56,966 nucleotides of DNA from Akkermansia muciniphila (GCA_945865375.1 CAMBEJ010000015.1:1-56966); one strand, 5' to 3'; positions 18,382 to 28,616 are shown, counted from the first letter of the stretch. Numbers and translations are program-made. Notes: generated from the letters alone by a model not told the origin.

Positions 18382-20082
18382 TCAGTCCTGCGATGCGTTG
18401 ACATTCGAGTTGGGAAGGAGTGAGCGTATCTCGGCCTGACTGGCTATCCCCGTTCGGGACACGGCCGTGATGGAGACTGCAACCGGAGCCGTTTTCTGAG
18501 CTCGCTGTGGAATCAAGTATTTCATCGTCGCTCCTGGCAGAATGCGAGTTGTCCAGGCGTCCCCCCATCCCACCTGGACCACCCAATGGGACGGGCTGAT
18601 GTCCTCTGGTGGAGCAGACCAGGTGAGGGTCCAACGGCCCTTGTTTGTGTTGACGACGACGTTTGGAGCGGCAGGCACTTCCTTGTTGAGCCATGGGGAT
18701 GCCGGGACGAGGGCTGCGTCGGGATAGCTCTGGTTTCTGAGCCACTGATCAAACGGGTTGGATGGATTGAACAGCACATTGGCTCCCCAGTGCAGGTGTC
18801 CGGTGCAACCCTTTTGAGCCCGGGTAAGGCTGATTTGACGGCTGATTTCCTCGGGTTTCCAGTTTTTCGAGAGGTTTGCCGTGGCCATCCCGGGCCACAT
18901 ATGGCGGTTCAAGGGATTTTGTTCCGTCCACCATCGCAGCAAGGCTTGAAAATTTTGCTCCTTGGAATCAGCGCTCCAATAAAGTTGCGGTGCGGCGTAA
19001 TCGAGCCAGCCCTTTTGAAGCCAGAGGCGGGCGTCCGCCGCCAGGCTTTCGTACGCATCCAAGCCCCGGATACCGCGAGGGTTGTCTGGGCGCCATATCC
19101 CAAACGGGCTGATTCCCACTTTCACCCAAGGCTTGTGGCGCTTCACCATGCGGTACAGTGATTCGACAAAGAGATTGACGTTGTTCCGCCTCCAATCGGA
19201 TCGGCTCAAATCACCCCCAAGGCTCCGGTAGGCATCGTAAGTTGTTTTGTCTGGGAATTCGGGGTTTTTCAGTGAGGCATCAGGGTATGGGTAGAAGTAA
19301 TCGTCGATGTGGATGGCATCCACATCGTACCGCTGAAGGACATCCTGAACAACGGAGAGTGAGTAGTCTTGCGCCTGAGGCAGCCCTGGGTCGAGCCAGT
19401 CCAAATTCCCATAATGCCTGATCCATTCCGGATGAGTTTTCGTGACATGCGACGCTGCCGAGGGCGATCTTGCCAGGGCGAAGCGAGCGCGGAAAGGGTT
19501 GAACCAGGCGTGGAATTCGAGACCTCGCTGATGCGCTTCCCGGACGGCAAATTCGAGAGGATCATATTCCGGCGACGGGGCCACTCCCATGGTTCCTGAC
19601 AGATATTCCGACCAAGGTTCGAGGTCTGATCGATAGAGGGCGTCACATGAAGGGCGCACCTGGAGCAGGACAGCGTTCAGGCGCATGGCAACGGCTTTGT
19701 CAAGCAGAGCGACAAGTTCCGCCTGTTGCTTTGAAGCGGGCAAGCCTGATTTGGACGGCCAATCGATGTTGCCGACGGTAGCCACCCAAAGCCCGCGGAA
19801 TTCCCGTCGAACAGCCGGAGGATCGGACAATTCCGATGGGGCAGGGGTATTCGGCACCGCCTTGGAATCAAGCGATTTCGTGAGTGGTGCGAGCCCGTCC
19901 CGACGAGCCGTAGGACCCTTGAGTGAATTAGTTTTGCTGAGCTGAGGGGGAGCCTTTCGCTCCACTGACTTTCCTGCTGAGCCAACAGCAGCCTGGGTAG
20001 CGGGATTAGAAGGTTTGGGCTCCGCGGCGACGGCGCAGAACGAATGCCAGAGGAAAAGCAGCGCGAGGATGGCTGGGATCAT
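18382..20082 (-). CDS. Secreted GHL10-type (DUF187/YngK-like) glycoside hydrolase
   Basis: 566 residues with a signal peptide (MIPAILALLFLWHSFCAVAA) and a low-complexity Ser/Pro/Lys linker to about residue 90. The catalytic TIM barrel spans about 92-470: 'REFRGLWVATVGNIDWPS' at its start, 'LNAVLLQVRPSCDALY', 'FHAWFNPFRARF', 'VDAIHIDDYFYPYP' and 'KVGISPFGIWRP' are the usual family blocks. A C-terminal Ig/FnIII-like domain follows (about 485-560). The family acts on cell-wall or extracellular glycans. The start lies 111 bp from SMC's start in divergent orientation. Confidence 0.9.
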   Translation of the reverse strand: MIPAILALLFLWHSFCAVAAEPKPSNPATQAAVGSAGKSVERKAPPQLSKTNSLKGPTARRDGLAPLTKSLDSKAVPNTPAPSELSDPPAVRREFRGLWVATVGNIDWPSKSGLPASKQQAELVALLDKAVAMRLNAVLLQVRPSCDALYRSDLEPWSEYLSGTMGVAPSPEYDPLEFAVREAHQRGLEFHAWFNPFRARFALARSPSAASHVTKTHPEWIRHYGNLDWLDPGLPQAQDYSLSVVQDVLQRYDVDAIHIDDYFYPYPDASLKNPEFPDKTTYDAYRSLGGDLSRSDWRRNNVNLFVESLYRMVKRHKPWVKVGISPFGIWRPDNPRGIRGLDAYESLAADARLWLQKGWLDYAAPQLYWSADSKEQNFQALLRWWTEQNPLNRHMWPGMATANLSKNWKPEEISRQISLTRAQKGCTGHLHWGANVLFNPSNPFDQWLRNQSYPDAALVPASPWLNKEVPAAPNVVVNTNKGRWTLTWSAPPEDISPSHWVVQVGWGDAWTTRILPGATMKYLIPQRAQKTAPVAVSITAVSRTGIASQAEIRSLLPNSNVNASQD

Positions 20083-20193
20083 CCAGGATTGAGGCTGATA
20101 TCCAATATCTTGTGCTTGGTTTTGCTTGATGCCCCATTATATGGTGGGTTTTCACTTTACTTGCAACACTGAATGGTCTTTGTTTTGCACCTG

Positions 20194-23100
20194 ATGTATC
20201 TCAAAAGTCTCACGGCGTTGGGGTTTAAGTCGTTTGCGGACAAGACCACTCTGAATTTCCTGCCCGGCATCACCGCGATTGTGGGGCCAAACGGTTGTGG
20301 GAAATCGAATGTGGCGGATGCGATTCGGTGGGTGTTGGGGGAACAATCCGCGAAAGCACTTCGCGGGTCGGAGATGGCTGATGTGATTTTTAATGGAACC
20401 GATACCCGCAAAGCCTTGAGCATGTCCGAAGTGTCGCTGACCATCGGCGGCGTGGACGAGGAGCAGTTGAAAGCGGGGGGAGTCGCGGTGGACTTCAACG
20501 AGGTGACGCTGACGCGCCGGGTTTTTCGGGACGGTGGGAGCGAATATTTCATCAACAAAGTCCCCTGTCGCTTGAGAGACATCCAACAGCTTTTCATGGG
20601 GACAGGGGTGGGCCGCGCGAGTTACAGCATCATGGCCCAGGGCCATATCACGCAAATTTTGTCCAGCAAACCTGAAGACCGCCGCCTGGTGTTTGAAGAG
20701 GCGGCGGGCATCACCAAGTACAAGGCACAAAAGAAGGAGTCTTTGCGCAAGTTGGACTACACGGAACAAAATCTCCTGAGAGTTGGAGATTTGATTCGAG
20801 AGGTAAAGCGGCAGATCGGATCGCTACAGCGTCAGGCAGGCAAAGCGAAACGGCACAAGCAACTGATGGAGGAGTTGCGGCATTTAGAGAGCCAGCTAGC
20901 TCGGCACCATTATGATGTGTTGAAATCGGAGATAGCCTCGAAAGAAGCCGAGCTTCTCGATGCGATGGCGCAGAGCGACAACACGGCGCAGCAGATCGAA
21001 CAAGGCGAGATTGAGTTGGCGCGGATGCGCGCTGCAGTTTCTGCGTTGGAGGGGGAGATCCACAGATCAAGGCAGGCCGGACTTGAATTGAAGAGCCAGA
21101 TGGATAGGAACGAGAGCCGCATCCATTTTACAGAGCAACGTTTGAAGGAATTGGAGGATCAACATAACTCAGCGCTTCAGGACATAGCTCAGGCAGAAGA
21201 ACGTTCTCGCGCGGCCACGCAGGAACTGGCTGCTCTGAACGATCGTCTAGGCCATTCGAGCGCCGCGCTCGAGTCGTATCGGGCTGAAATGCGCACGCGA
21301 CAGGAGGCGCTTTTAGGGGTCGAAACTCAGTTGCGTGAATCTCAGGAGAACGTTCGACGAGTCCAGTCTGAATCCTTCTCGACGGCGCAGCAAGTGTCAC
21401 GTGCTCGGAACGAGATCAACACCCTCGACCTCCACCGTCATGGAAACGTGACGCGACTGGAAAAATTGGGGTCCGAAGGGGCGCAGACAGGGGAGGAAAC
21501 AGCGCGGTTGGAGGATCGGCTTGGGGAGTTTGCCCGGCAGGTTGAAGACGAAAAGAGGGGCGTGTTGACTCGGAGGGGCACGGTCGAGGATCGGCAACAG
21601 CGATCCCGCGAGCTGCAGCAGGCTTTTCAGCTCGTCTCCCAGGAACTGGATCTGACTTTGCGGCAGCAGGCGGAGAAGAGGTCGCGCCTCACTCTTCTGG
21701 AACAGTTGGAACTGTCGCATGAGGGATTCAGCGCCGGCGCCCAAGCCGTGTTGAAACAAACACGCGATGTGCTGGGCTCGTTGGCTGACAAGATCAGGGT
21801 TCCGGATGCGTACGTGGTGCCGATCGAGGCAGCTCTGGGACAGGCCCTGCAACTGGCGCTGACCAAACAAAGCGATTCTGCGCGAACGATTCTGAACGAT
21901 CTCGCGGCACAAAAAAAGGGACGAGCCAGCATCGCCAGCCTGGATTTGTGTGGTTCGCTCCCACCGTCGATCACCCGAGAAGGGGAGTCCGCGTTGCCCG
22001 CGAGCTTGATTCTCGCGACCGGGGTGGTGCAGTCGGAGCCTTCAGTGAGCGCGCTGGTCGAAGGGTTGCTGGGGCAAACCTTGATTGCCGCAGATCTGGC
22101 GGCGGCCACGACCGCGTGGCAGAGCTTGGGGGGGGGGCACGATTTTGTCACCTCCGGGGGAGATCTCTTGAGCAGACATGGCGTGTACACCGGTGGTTCC
22201 GCCAACGGCAGTGGTTCGGGCAAAGCGCTTTCATCGATACTTGGGCGCAAGAACCAAATCGAAGAACTGAGGGTTCAGGTTGCGCGGGCCCAGGAGGAGG
22301 TCCATGAGTTGGGGCGCAGGAAGGGGGCGTGCCAGGCCGAACAGACCGAGTTGCAGGCCAGCTTGCAGCAGGCGCAAACAGAGCTGCGGTCGCACGAAGT
22401 GGCTGTCGCGGCAAGAGAGGGGGAATTCCGTGCTCTTGAAAATTCTCTAAAGACGCTCCGGCAGAAGGCGGAGACAATCGTGTTCGAGACGGAGTTGTTA
22501 AAAGGGCAGGAAGCAGAGAGCGTCCAGAGGCGGGAGAAATTGAAAGCAGCACTTTCCGAGGCGGAGGACCGTGAAAAAGAGTTGCAGAGCAAGAGTGTGG
22601 AAGGGAACACGCGAATCGATAGCATCCGGCATGATCGGGATGTGGCGACGGCGGCGCTGACGGAGGTGAAGGTGGCGCTCGCGACGGAAGAGCAGCTTTG
22701 CGTGGCGTTTCGGAATCAGCTAAAGCCTTTGGAGCAACGGATCCGGGAATTCTCTCAGCGTATCGTGCAACGAACGACTGAAACGGCCTCTTTTTCCGGG
22801 CGCAAATCACAAGCCGAAACCGATATTCTTGAGGCCCGCCAGAAGAATGAATTGCTGGCCTCTCAGCGAGAGCAAGTGGGCCAGAGGATTGCGGCTTTGA
22901 CTGAGGATAAGTCGAGCCAGGAGGCGAAGCTGACATCGAAGGAGGAGGCGGTTCGCTCCTGTCGATCCTCCCACACATCGCTGCTGCATCGGAAGGGAGC
23001 TCTGGAAGTGGAACTGACCCAGCGATCGATGAGCGTTCAAAACCTCTGTGAGCGAATTCTTCAGAAGTACCAGATGAACTTGGTGGATGTTCGAAGTGAA

Positions 23101-23964
23101 TGCATTACCATCACCATCGCCGACAGCGGTCCGGCGAAAGTGGAGGTGCTCACTCCCGAGGACATGTCTTCGCGCGGATTAGGCACGGATTGGAACGCGA
23201 TCTCGGAGGAGGTAGCCGGCCTTCAAAAGCGGCTCGATGAGATTGGACCGGTCAACTTGGTGGCCATTGAGGAGTACGAGGAAACCGAGCAGCGCCATCA
23301 GTTCTTAAGTGGACAGCACGACGACCTGGTGAAAGCGAAGGATCAGTTGATGGAGATTATCAACCGCATCAATGCCGAGACCAAGGATTTATTTTCCGAT
23401 ACATTCGCGAAGATACGGGAGAATTTCAGACTCCTCTTCACGGAGATTTTTGGAGGAGGCCAGGCTGACCTCAAGCTGGTGGACGAAGGCGATGCGTTGG
23501 AGAGCGGCATCGATATTGTGGCGAGACCGCCCGGCAAGCAGACGCGCAATATCGCGCTGATGTCTGGTGGCGAACAAACGATGACGGCAGTGGCGTTGCT
23601 ATTCGCAATCTACCAGGTGAAGCCCAGTCCTTTCTGCGTTTTGGATGAGCTGGACGCACCGCTGGATGAGTCCAACATCAACCGTTTCATTCTAGTTCTT
23701 CAACGATTTTTAGCCTTTTCACAGTTTGTTATTATCACCCATAACAAACGGACGATTGGGATTGCGGACATTCTTTACGGAGTGACCATGCAGGAGCAGG
23801 GCGTGAGCAAAATTGTCAGCGTCAGGTTCCATAAGGCCGACGATCCCTCGACGGGACGGAGCATGAGCCCGCTCATGCCCAATTCCGGGATTCCTGCCCT
23901 CGGCGCGTTGGATACGCTCCAGAGGACCCCAGATGAAGCGCTTCAGATCGTGATGGCAAAATAG
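20194..23964 (+). CDS. smc: Chromosome segregation protein SMC
   Basis: 1,256 residues from ATG 20194 (MYLKSLTALGFKSF is the canonical SMC start; an in-frame ATG at 20173 adds seven atypical residues). Walker A GPNGCGKS at 31-38, the Q-loop region following, long coiled coils at about 165-500 and 680-1020, a glycine-rich hinge at about 520-660, the ABC signature MSGGE at 1123-1127 and Walker B FCVLDELDAPLDE. Full length and intact. It organises and compacts the chromosome with ScpA/ScpB, neither of which is in this window. It is divergent from the glycoside hydrolase gene and followed by a repeat element. Confidence 0.97.
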   Translation: MYLKSLTALGFKSFADKTTLNFLPGITAIVGPNGCGKSNVADAIRWVLGEQSAKALRGSEMADVIFNGTDTRKALSMSEVSLTIGGVDEEQLKAGGVAVDFNEVTLTRRVFRDGGSEYFINKVPCRLRDIQQLFMGTGVGRASYSIMAQGHITQILSSKPEDRRLVFEEAAGITKYKAQKKESLRKLDYTEQNLLRVGDLIREVKRQIGSLQRQAGKAKRHKQLMEELRHLESQLARHHYDVLKSEIASKEAELLDAMAQSDNTAQQIEQGEIELARMRAAVSALEGEIHRSRQAGLELKSQMDRNESRIHFTEQRLKELEDQHNSALQDIAQAEERSRAATQELAALNDRLGHSSAALESYRAEMRTRQEALLGVETQLRESQENVRRVQSESFSTAQQVSRARNEINTLDLHRHGNVTRLEKLGSEGAQTGEETARLEDRLGEFARQVEDEKRGVLTRRGTVEDRQQRSRELQQAFQLVSQELDLTLRQQAEKRSRLTLLEQLELSHEGFSAGAQAVLKQTRDVLGSLADKIRVPDAYVVPIEAALGQALQLALTKQSDSARTILNDLAAQKKGRASIASLDLCGSLPPSITREGESALPASLILATGVVQSEPSVSALVEGLLGQTLIAADLAAATTAWQSLGGGHDFVTSGGDLLSRHGVYTGGSANGSGSGKALSSILGRKNQIEELRVQVARAQEEVHELGRRKGACQAEQTELQASLQQAQTELRSHEVAVAAREGEFRALENSLKTLRQKAETIVFETELLKGQEAESVQRREKLKAALSEAEDREKELQSKSVEGNTRIDSIRHDRDVATAALTEVKVALATEEQLCVAFRNQLKPLEQRIREFSQRIVQRTTETASFSGRKSQAETDILEARQKNELLASQREQVGQRIAALTEDKSSQEAKLTSKEEAVRSCRSSHTSLLHRKGALEVELTQRSMSVQNLCERILQKYQMNLVDVRSECITITIADSGPAKVEVLTPEDMSSRGLGTDWNAISEEVAGLQKRLDEIGPVNLVAIEEYEETEQRHQFLSGQHDDLVKAKDQLMEIINRINAETKDLFSDTFAKIRENFRLLFTEIFGGGQADLKLVDEGDALESGIDIVARPPGKQTRNIALMSGGEQTMTAVALLFAIYQVKPSPFCVLDELDAPLDESNINRFILVLQRFLAFSQFVIITHNKRTIGIADILYGVTMQEQGVSKIVSVRFHKADDPSTGRSMSPLMPNSGIPALGALDTLQRTPDEALQIVMAK

Positions 23965-24003
23965 AGGCGCCTAAAACCCGTTCCTGCCGAGGTGGTGGTG
24001 GTT

Positions 24004-24236
24004 GGGTGCAACTCACGGTTTCCGGGAGGTGTCGTTCGGAGGACAATACCTACCGCAGAATGGCAAGAGTTAACCACGGATAACACGGATAGCACGGATA
24101 AAGTACCCATCTCAGCTCCCTTTCCTCATCCGTGTGATCCGTGTGATCCGTGTCATCCGTGGTGTCACTTCAGCGTGGTTAAGCGGCGGGATACCCGCGT
24201 CAGGGGAGGCGACCTCGGATAACGTGAGTTGCACCC
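24004..24236. repeat. Inverted-repeat element with ACGGAT-type arms
   Basis: Outer ends GGGTGCAACTCACG (24004-24017) and its exact reverse complement (24223-24236) frame 233 bp. Inside, three ACGGAT-type units at 24074-24100 face four ATCCGTG-type units at 24128-24161, so the transcript could fold into a long hairpin. Similar ends occur once more near 17321. The layout suggests a non-coding mobile or palindromic element sitting between smc and the MoxR gene. No coding sequence is seen in 23965-24372. Confidence 0.65.
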
Positions 24237-24372
24237 GTGGTTGTTCGAACAGGTTAAAAACTGTTTACCTCACGCGATCCGTGAGCAAGGATTCGTACGC
24301 CGAAGCGGTAGTCTCGGAGTTGTTCTCTCTCCTTGAAAAGATGGCACACGAGCTGCTAAAAACCAACCATCC

Positions 24373-25491
24373 ATGCCCCGGATCCTTTGCTCTTCCTGCG
24401 GACAACCCATTGAATTCCCCGACGAGATGGAGGGACAGCAAGCCGCTTGCCCGGCTTGCGCCCAGATGACACGGCTTTCTTCCGATCGGTTTCGGATCCG
24501 AATCCCCGAAGCCAAGCAGAAGTCTGCCTTGGCGCAGTCGGCACCTGCAGGCACAGCCATTTCAGGAGTTGCCGGACGACTGATTGAGAATATCGAAAAA
24601 GTGATCGTTGGGAAGCGATCGTCTATTGTTTTGGTTTTGGCAGCGTATTTTGCTGAAGGTCATGTTTTGCTCGAAGACGTCCCAGGCGTGGCGAAAACCA
24701 TGCTGGCTCGCGCCCTCGCGAAGAGTGTTGGGGGAACTTTCAAGCGCATCCAATGCACGCCGGATCTGCTCCCGAACGACGTGACCGGCGCTTCAATTTT
24801 TAATCCCAAGACCACCGAGTTTGAGTTTAGGCCTGGGCCCTTGTTCGCTCAGTTCGTGCTGGCGGACGAGATCAATCGCACCACACCCCGCACGCAATCT
24901 TCTCTGCTCGAAGCGATGTCCGAGGGCCAGGTTTCCATTGATGGTGAGCGGTATGTGCTGGAGCCACCATTTTTTATCATTGCCACCCAGAACCCTGTGG
25001 ATCACGAGGGAACGTTTCCGCTGCCGGAGGCGCAACTGGACCGGTTTCTCTTGAAGTTAAATTTAGGCTATCCCAGCGAGGCTGAGGAGATGCGGATGAT
25101 CGACATGCTTCGGCACGAGCACCCGATCGACAGCCTCGGGGCTGTGGTCCGCATTGAGGAGGTGATTGAGTGCCAGCGTCAGGTTCGGGAAGTTAAAGTG
25201 GATCCGAAAGTTCGTGATTATGCGGTGAATCTGGTTCGGGCGACGCGTCAGCATCATGGACTTTTGTTGGGAGGAAGCCCACGCGCCTCGATGGCGCTCT
25301 TCCACGTTTCCCAGGCGCTGGCGGCGCTTCAGGGATATGAGTTCGTGTTGCCGGATCACGTCAAGGAAATGGCTGTTCCCGTGCTGGCGCACCGGTTGAT
25401 CGTGAAGCCAGAACACCGGCTCCGAAAGGTGACATCCCAAAGTGTTTTGTCGGAAATCCTCAACCAGGTTCCGGTTCCAGTCATCGCTTGA
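24373..25491 (+). CDS. MoxR-family AAA+ ATPase with N-terminal zinc ribbon
   Basis: 372 residues. Residues 1-30 form a short zinc ribbon (C6-C9 and C26-C29), not usual in MoxR proteins. A linker leads to the AAA+ core: Walker A region EDVPGVAKT (K108-T109), Walker B VLADEINRTTP, sensor ATQNP and the family stretch 'GTFPLPEAQLDRF'. MoxR ATPases act as chaperones that load or activate metal-binding or von Willebrand factor A-type partners. It is followed by a DUF58 protein and a DUF4129 membrane protein, the classic MoxR neighbourhood. Confidence 0.93.
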   Translation: MPRILCSSCGQPIEFPDEMEGQQAACPACAQMTRLSSDRFRIRIPEAKQKSALAQSAPAGTAISGVAGRLIENIEKVIVGKRSSIVLVLAAYFAEGHVLLEDVPGVAKTMLARALAKSVGGTFKRIQCTPDLLPNDVTGASIFNPKTTEFEFRPGPLFAQFVLADEINRTTPRTQSSLLEAMSEGQVSIDGERYVLEPPFFIIATQNPVDHEGTFPLPEAQLDRFLLKLNLGYPSEAEEMRMIDMLRHEHPIDSLGAVVRIEEVIECQRQVREVKVDPKVRDYAVNLVRATRQHHGLLLGGSPRASMALFHVSQALAALQGYEFVLPDHVKEMAVPVLAHRLIVKPEHRLRKVTSQSVLSEILNQVPVPVIA

Positions 25492-25569
25492 ACCCCGGCT
25501 GCCAACGGACGGTTGCCGCAGGCCCGGTGAACGTGGAGAGTCCTGTTTTCGCGGAATGAACCTGTTGCC

Positions 25570-26895
25570 ATGAAATGGTTTGTTGGGACGTTGTTGCTGC
25601 TTGCCGCAGGGGTGGTCTTCGAGTGGGGGCTGCTGGTTTATGCGACGTATGTGCTGCTGGGGGTGCTTCTCGCGAGCCGGGCCCTGACCGCCCGTTGGAT
25701 CGACTCCATTGAGGTGAGCCGCCACATCGATGCGACCAGGGCGGAGATTGGAGAATCCGTCGTCGTCCGATTAGAGGTTCGGAATCGGGGCAGATTGACT
25801 ATACCCTGGGTTCTGATTGAGGATGCCGCCCCGCTTCGTGCCCTCAGTCAGATCCCATCACGCCTGGATATCGACGGGAGCCGGATTCACCTCGAGAGAC
25901 TGTCTGCGTCCGAGCAGCTGGTTTTGAGCACTCGCGTGACATTCCGCGCGCGGGGTTACTATCAGTTCGGCCCGTCCTGGGTCGAAACGGGTGACCTGTT
26001 TGGACTTCACAGGCGCTATCGGGTGCTGGGGCCGCCCGGTTACGTTCTCGTGAGGCCCTCCGTGATCCCGTTGGAAAGCTATGACATCCAGTCTCGTCGA
26101 CCCCTGGGTGAAGTGCGATTCGCGCACCGGCTCTATGAAGATCCGACTCGCATTTCGGGAGTTCGCGACTATCAGTTTGGCGACTCACTGAATCGGATCC
26201 ACTGGAGGGCGACAGCTCGGCTTGGGAAGTTTCACAGCAAAACCTACGAACCTTCCTGTGTTGCCGAGGGCATGATTCTGTTGGATTTCCATGAGTCGAG
26301 CTATCCGCTCCGAGGGAACTTAGCCCGGGTCGAGCTGGCGGTGGTTGCGGCGGCTTCGATTGCCAACGCGCTCACACAGTTGGGGCAGCCCGTTGGCTTT
26401 GTCACGAACGGACGGGATGCCGTGGACCGCATTCGACAGGAGGGTCCGGCGATGGAGTTTTCGACCCGCCACGCGGCCAGGGTGGCCGCGCAGGAGGAGG
26501 ATCCGAACGACCGACTCCGTCCGATCATGCTTCCGATAAGCCGAGGTGAAGAGTCTTATCTGGGGATTTTGGATACGTTGGCCCGGCTTGAATTGACCGA
26601 TGGATTGCATTTTGACAGCCTCATCAGCGAAGTACGACCCCGCCTTCCCAGGAACGCGACCTTGCTCGTGGTGGCACCCGCGATAACGGAAACAGTCGCG
26701 GTAGCTCTCGCTGAACTGAATCAACAAGGACTCTCCGTGGCTGTGATATGGGTGGTGTTCGACGAGCTCGAATCGCCGGAGTGGGCTGAACACCCCGACT
26801 GGGCACGGTGGTTGATCGCCTCCGGGGTGGAGGTGCAACGTGTGGAGGATGAAGCTGGAATAGCCAGGGTGTGCTCGCGAAGGATGTTGCGATGA
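25570..26895 (+). CDS. DUF58 domain membrane protein
   Basis: 441 residues. Two N-terminal hydrophobic helices (GTLLLLAAGVVFEWG, LLVYATYVLLGVLLA) are followed by a beta-rich region (VVVRLEVRNRGRLTIPW) and the DUF58 hallmark (GVRDYQFGDSLNRIHWRAT, about residues 197-215), leading into a von Willebrand A-like fold (MILLDFHES). DUF58 proteins are the usual partners of MoxR ATPases and are probably remodelled by them at the membrane. Its stop overlaps the start of the next gene (ATGA), indicating coupling. Confidence 0.92.
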   Translation: MKWFVGTLLLLAAGVVFEWGLLVYATYVLLGVLLASRALTARWIDSIEVSRHIDATRAEIGESVVVRLEVRNRGRLTIPWVLIEDAAPLRALSQIPSRLDIDGSRIHLERLSASEQLVLSTRVTFRARGYYQFGPSWVETGDLFGLHRRYRVLGPPGYVLVRPSVIPLESYDIQSRRPLGEVRFAHRLYEDPTRISGVRDYQFGDSLNRIHWRATARLGKFHSKTYEPSCVAEGMILLDFHESSYPLRGNLARVELAVVAAASIANALTQLGQPVGFVTNGRDAVDRIRQEGPAMEFSTRHAARVAAQEEDPNDRLRPIMLPISRGEESYLGILDTLARLELTDGLHFDSLISEVRPRLPRNATLLVVAPAITETVAVALAELNQQGLSVAVIWVVFDELESPEWAEHPDWARWLIASGVEVQRVEDEAGIARVCSRRMLR

Positions 26896-28610
26896 ACACA
26901 CCGTCCTCGCCCAACAAAACTCTCGGGGATTATCTGGCCATCCTGATCAGCCCGATTCTGATCATGGCACTGGTCGGAAGCCTTGTATTTTTTTGTGTTA
27001 AAGTGGCCTACCGCGGCGAAAACGGAGGAATGATTCGATGGACCCTGTTTTGGTTTGTGCTCGCGGCGGTCTTGGTCTCAAGAATTTGCATCGAGAATAG
27101 TTCCACCCAGGGGAAAGTTTACGGGATGCTGCTTGGAGTCGTGACAGGGATGGTGATGACGGTCTATGTCGATTGGGTGATCGGCTGCTGGGTTTTGCTG
27201 GCATTGGCATGGTGGTTCGCTTCCAAGCTCACATGGGATTGCACGCTTTTGGATGACCTGGACGACACGAGCGGCGGAGGGCTTTTGGAAGCTGCCGGGT
27301 TTGAAGACAAAGCGGTTCCAGGAATGGGTCTTGTCAAGCAACCCCCAGGCCCGACCGGTTTCGGAAAAATAGCAGGGGTTGATTTGAAGGCTCCCATTCC
27401 GATTCCCACACGGGCCCCATCAGGCATCGCCCGAACCCCGGCACCCGGTGGTCTGCAAGGGTATCTTCCATCGAATCAGAAGCCGAAACTTCCAAAACCA
27501 AAGCCTCGCGAACTGGCACATAGCCCCGGCATGTGGGTGATCTATTTTTCACTTGCAGCGATGCCGATCTTCGGGCTTGGACAACATTTCATTCCGAAGG
27601 CGGAACTGGCCCAACGGAACGACGCATTCTCTTTTGTTTTCGTGTATGTCATTGCCGCGCTGGGATTGTTGCTCTGCTCGAGCTTCCTCAATTTAAGGCG
27701 GTATCTGCGTCAGCGCTCTCTGAGAATGCCTCCGGCCATGGCCGCAAGCTGGGTGGGACGAGGTGTCGTGCTCGGTGCCGTGATGGTGGGCTTGGCGATC
27801 CTTCTTCCTCGCCCCCAAGCGACTTACTCTCTCACCTCTTTGTTGGATTCGCTGGATAAAAAGAAAGAGCCACCGGCCAAGATCGTGGAATCGTCTCTCC
27901 CAGGTGTTGAGAAACATTCCAACCGAATTGGCCAGGGGCAAGACGGGCGAACGGCTGCTCATAAGTCCGGAGTTGGGAAAGAAGAGGGCGAAAACGACCG
28001 CCCTGCGGGGCGTCAAGGCAACCAGGGAGGGGGCGGGGAAAAGTCCGCACGAAGTGGATCACAAAGAAGGGAAGCCATTCCCGCATTGGGTTTTGGATCG
28101 TGGATGAAGATCCTTGTTTATGCGCCGCTTGCACTCTTTGCCGCCTGGCATCTTTATAAGAACTGGGCTCCACTCTGGGCGGCTTTTTTGGAGATGTTGA
28201 GGTCCTGGAGAGAGTTCCTCAAGAAACTCCTGAGCGGTGACTTCGCAAGCAATACTCGGGTCAAACCGGCCATTCGCACCCCGATCAAACAATTCGAATC
28301 CTTGGACAATCCTTTTCGAACGAATGCGGCCAATCAACGTTCCCTCGACGAATTAGCTCGTTGCACGTTGGAGGCTGTGGAGTGCTGGGCCAACGCCTCG
28401 CAAATGCGTCGTGAACAGAACCAAACTCCAAGCGAGTTCCTCCGCGCGCTTGCTAATCAGTGGCCCGAGATTGCTGACTCGACCGGGCCTTTTGCGGAGG
28501 TTTATGGCCGCGTCGCGTACGGCGGCCCGTTGACAAGGGCAAACGCGCAACAAGCCTTCGGAGTCATGGAACGTCTCTGGCGAAGCTTGGAAAGCCAGAG
28601 AAATGGATGA
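26892..28610 (+). CDS. Multi-pass membrane protein with C-terminal DUF4129-like domain
   Basis: 572 residues from ATG 26892, overlapping the previous TGA; the longer frame from 26871 lies inside the DUF58 gene. Hydrophobic helices occur at about 12-35, 48-62, 75-105, 215-232, 245-265 and 280-305, and another near 400-420. Between them lie a proline-rich loop (about 145-205) and a charged Gly/Arg/Lys loop (about 330-385). The C-terminus (about 485-565, 'RCTLEAVECWANA...TPSEFLRAL...YGRVAYGG') resembles DUF4129, often fused to transglutaminases in MoxR operons; no transglutaminase domain is present. It is the third gene of the MoxR operon. Confidence 0.82.
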   Translation: MNTPSSPNKTLGDYLAILISPILIMALVGSLVFFCVKVAYRGENGGMIRWTLFWFVLAAVLVSRICIENSSTQGKVYGMLLGVVTGMVMTVYVDWVIGCWVLLALAWWFASKLTWDCTLLDDLDDTSGGGLLEAAGFEDKAVPGMGLVKQPPGPTGFGKIAGVDLKAPIPIPTRAPSGIARTPAPGGLQGYLPSNQKPKLPKPKPRELAHSPGMWVIYFSLAAMPIFGLGQHFIPKAELAQRNDAFSFVFVYVIAALGLLLCSSFLNLRRYLRQRSLRMPPAMAASWVGRGVVLGAVMVGLAILLPRPQATYSLTSLLDSLDKKKEPPAKIVESSLPGVEKHSNRIGQGQDGRTAAHKSGVGKEEGENDRPAGRQGNQGGGGEKSARSGSQRREAIPALGFGSWMKILVYAPLALFAAWHLYKNWAPLWAAFLEMLRSWREFLKKLLSGDFASNTRVKPAIRTPIKQFESLDNPFRTNAANQRSLDELARCTLEAVECWANASQMRREQNQTPSEFLRALANQWPEIADSTGPFAEVYGRVAYGGPLTRANAQQAFGVMERLWRSLESQRNG

Positions 28611-28616
28611 ATCTGA

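Noticed and set aside
22148-22978. 276-codon minus-strand open frame
   Set aside because: Antisense to the SMC coiled coil; proline/serine-rich shadow.
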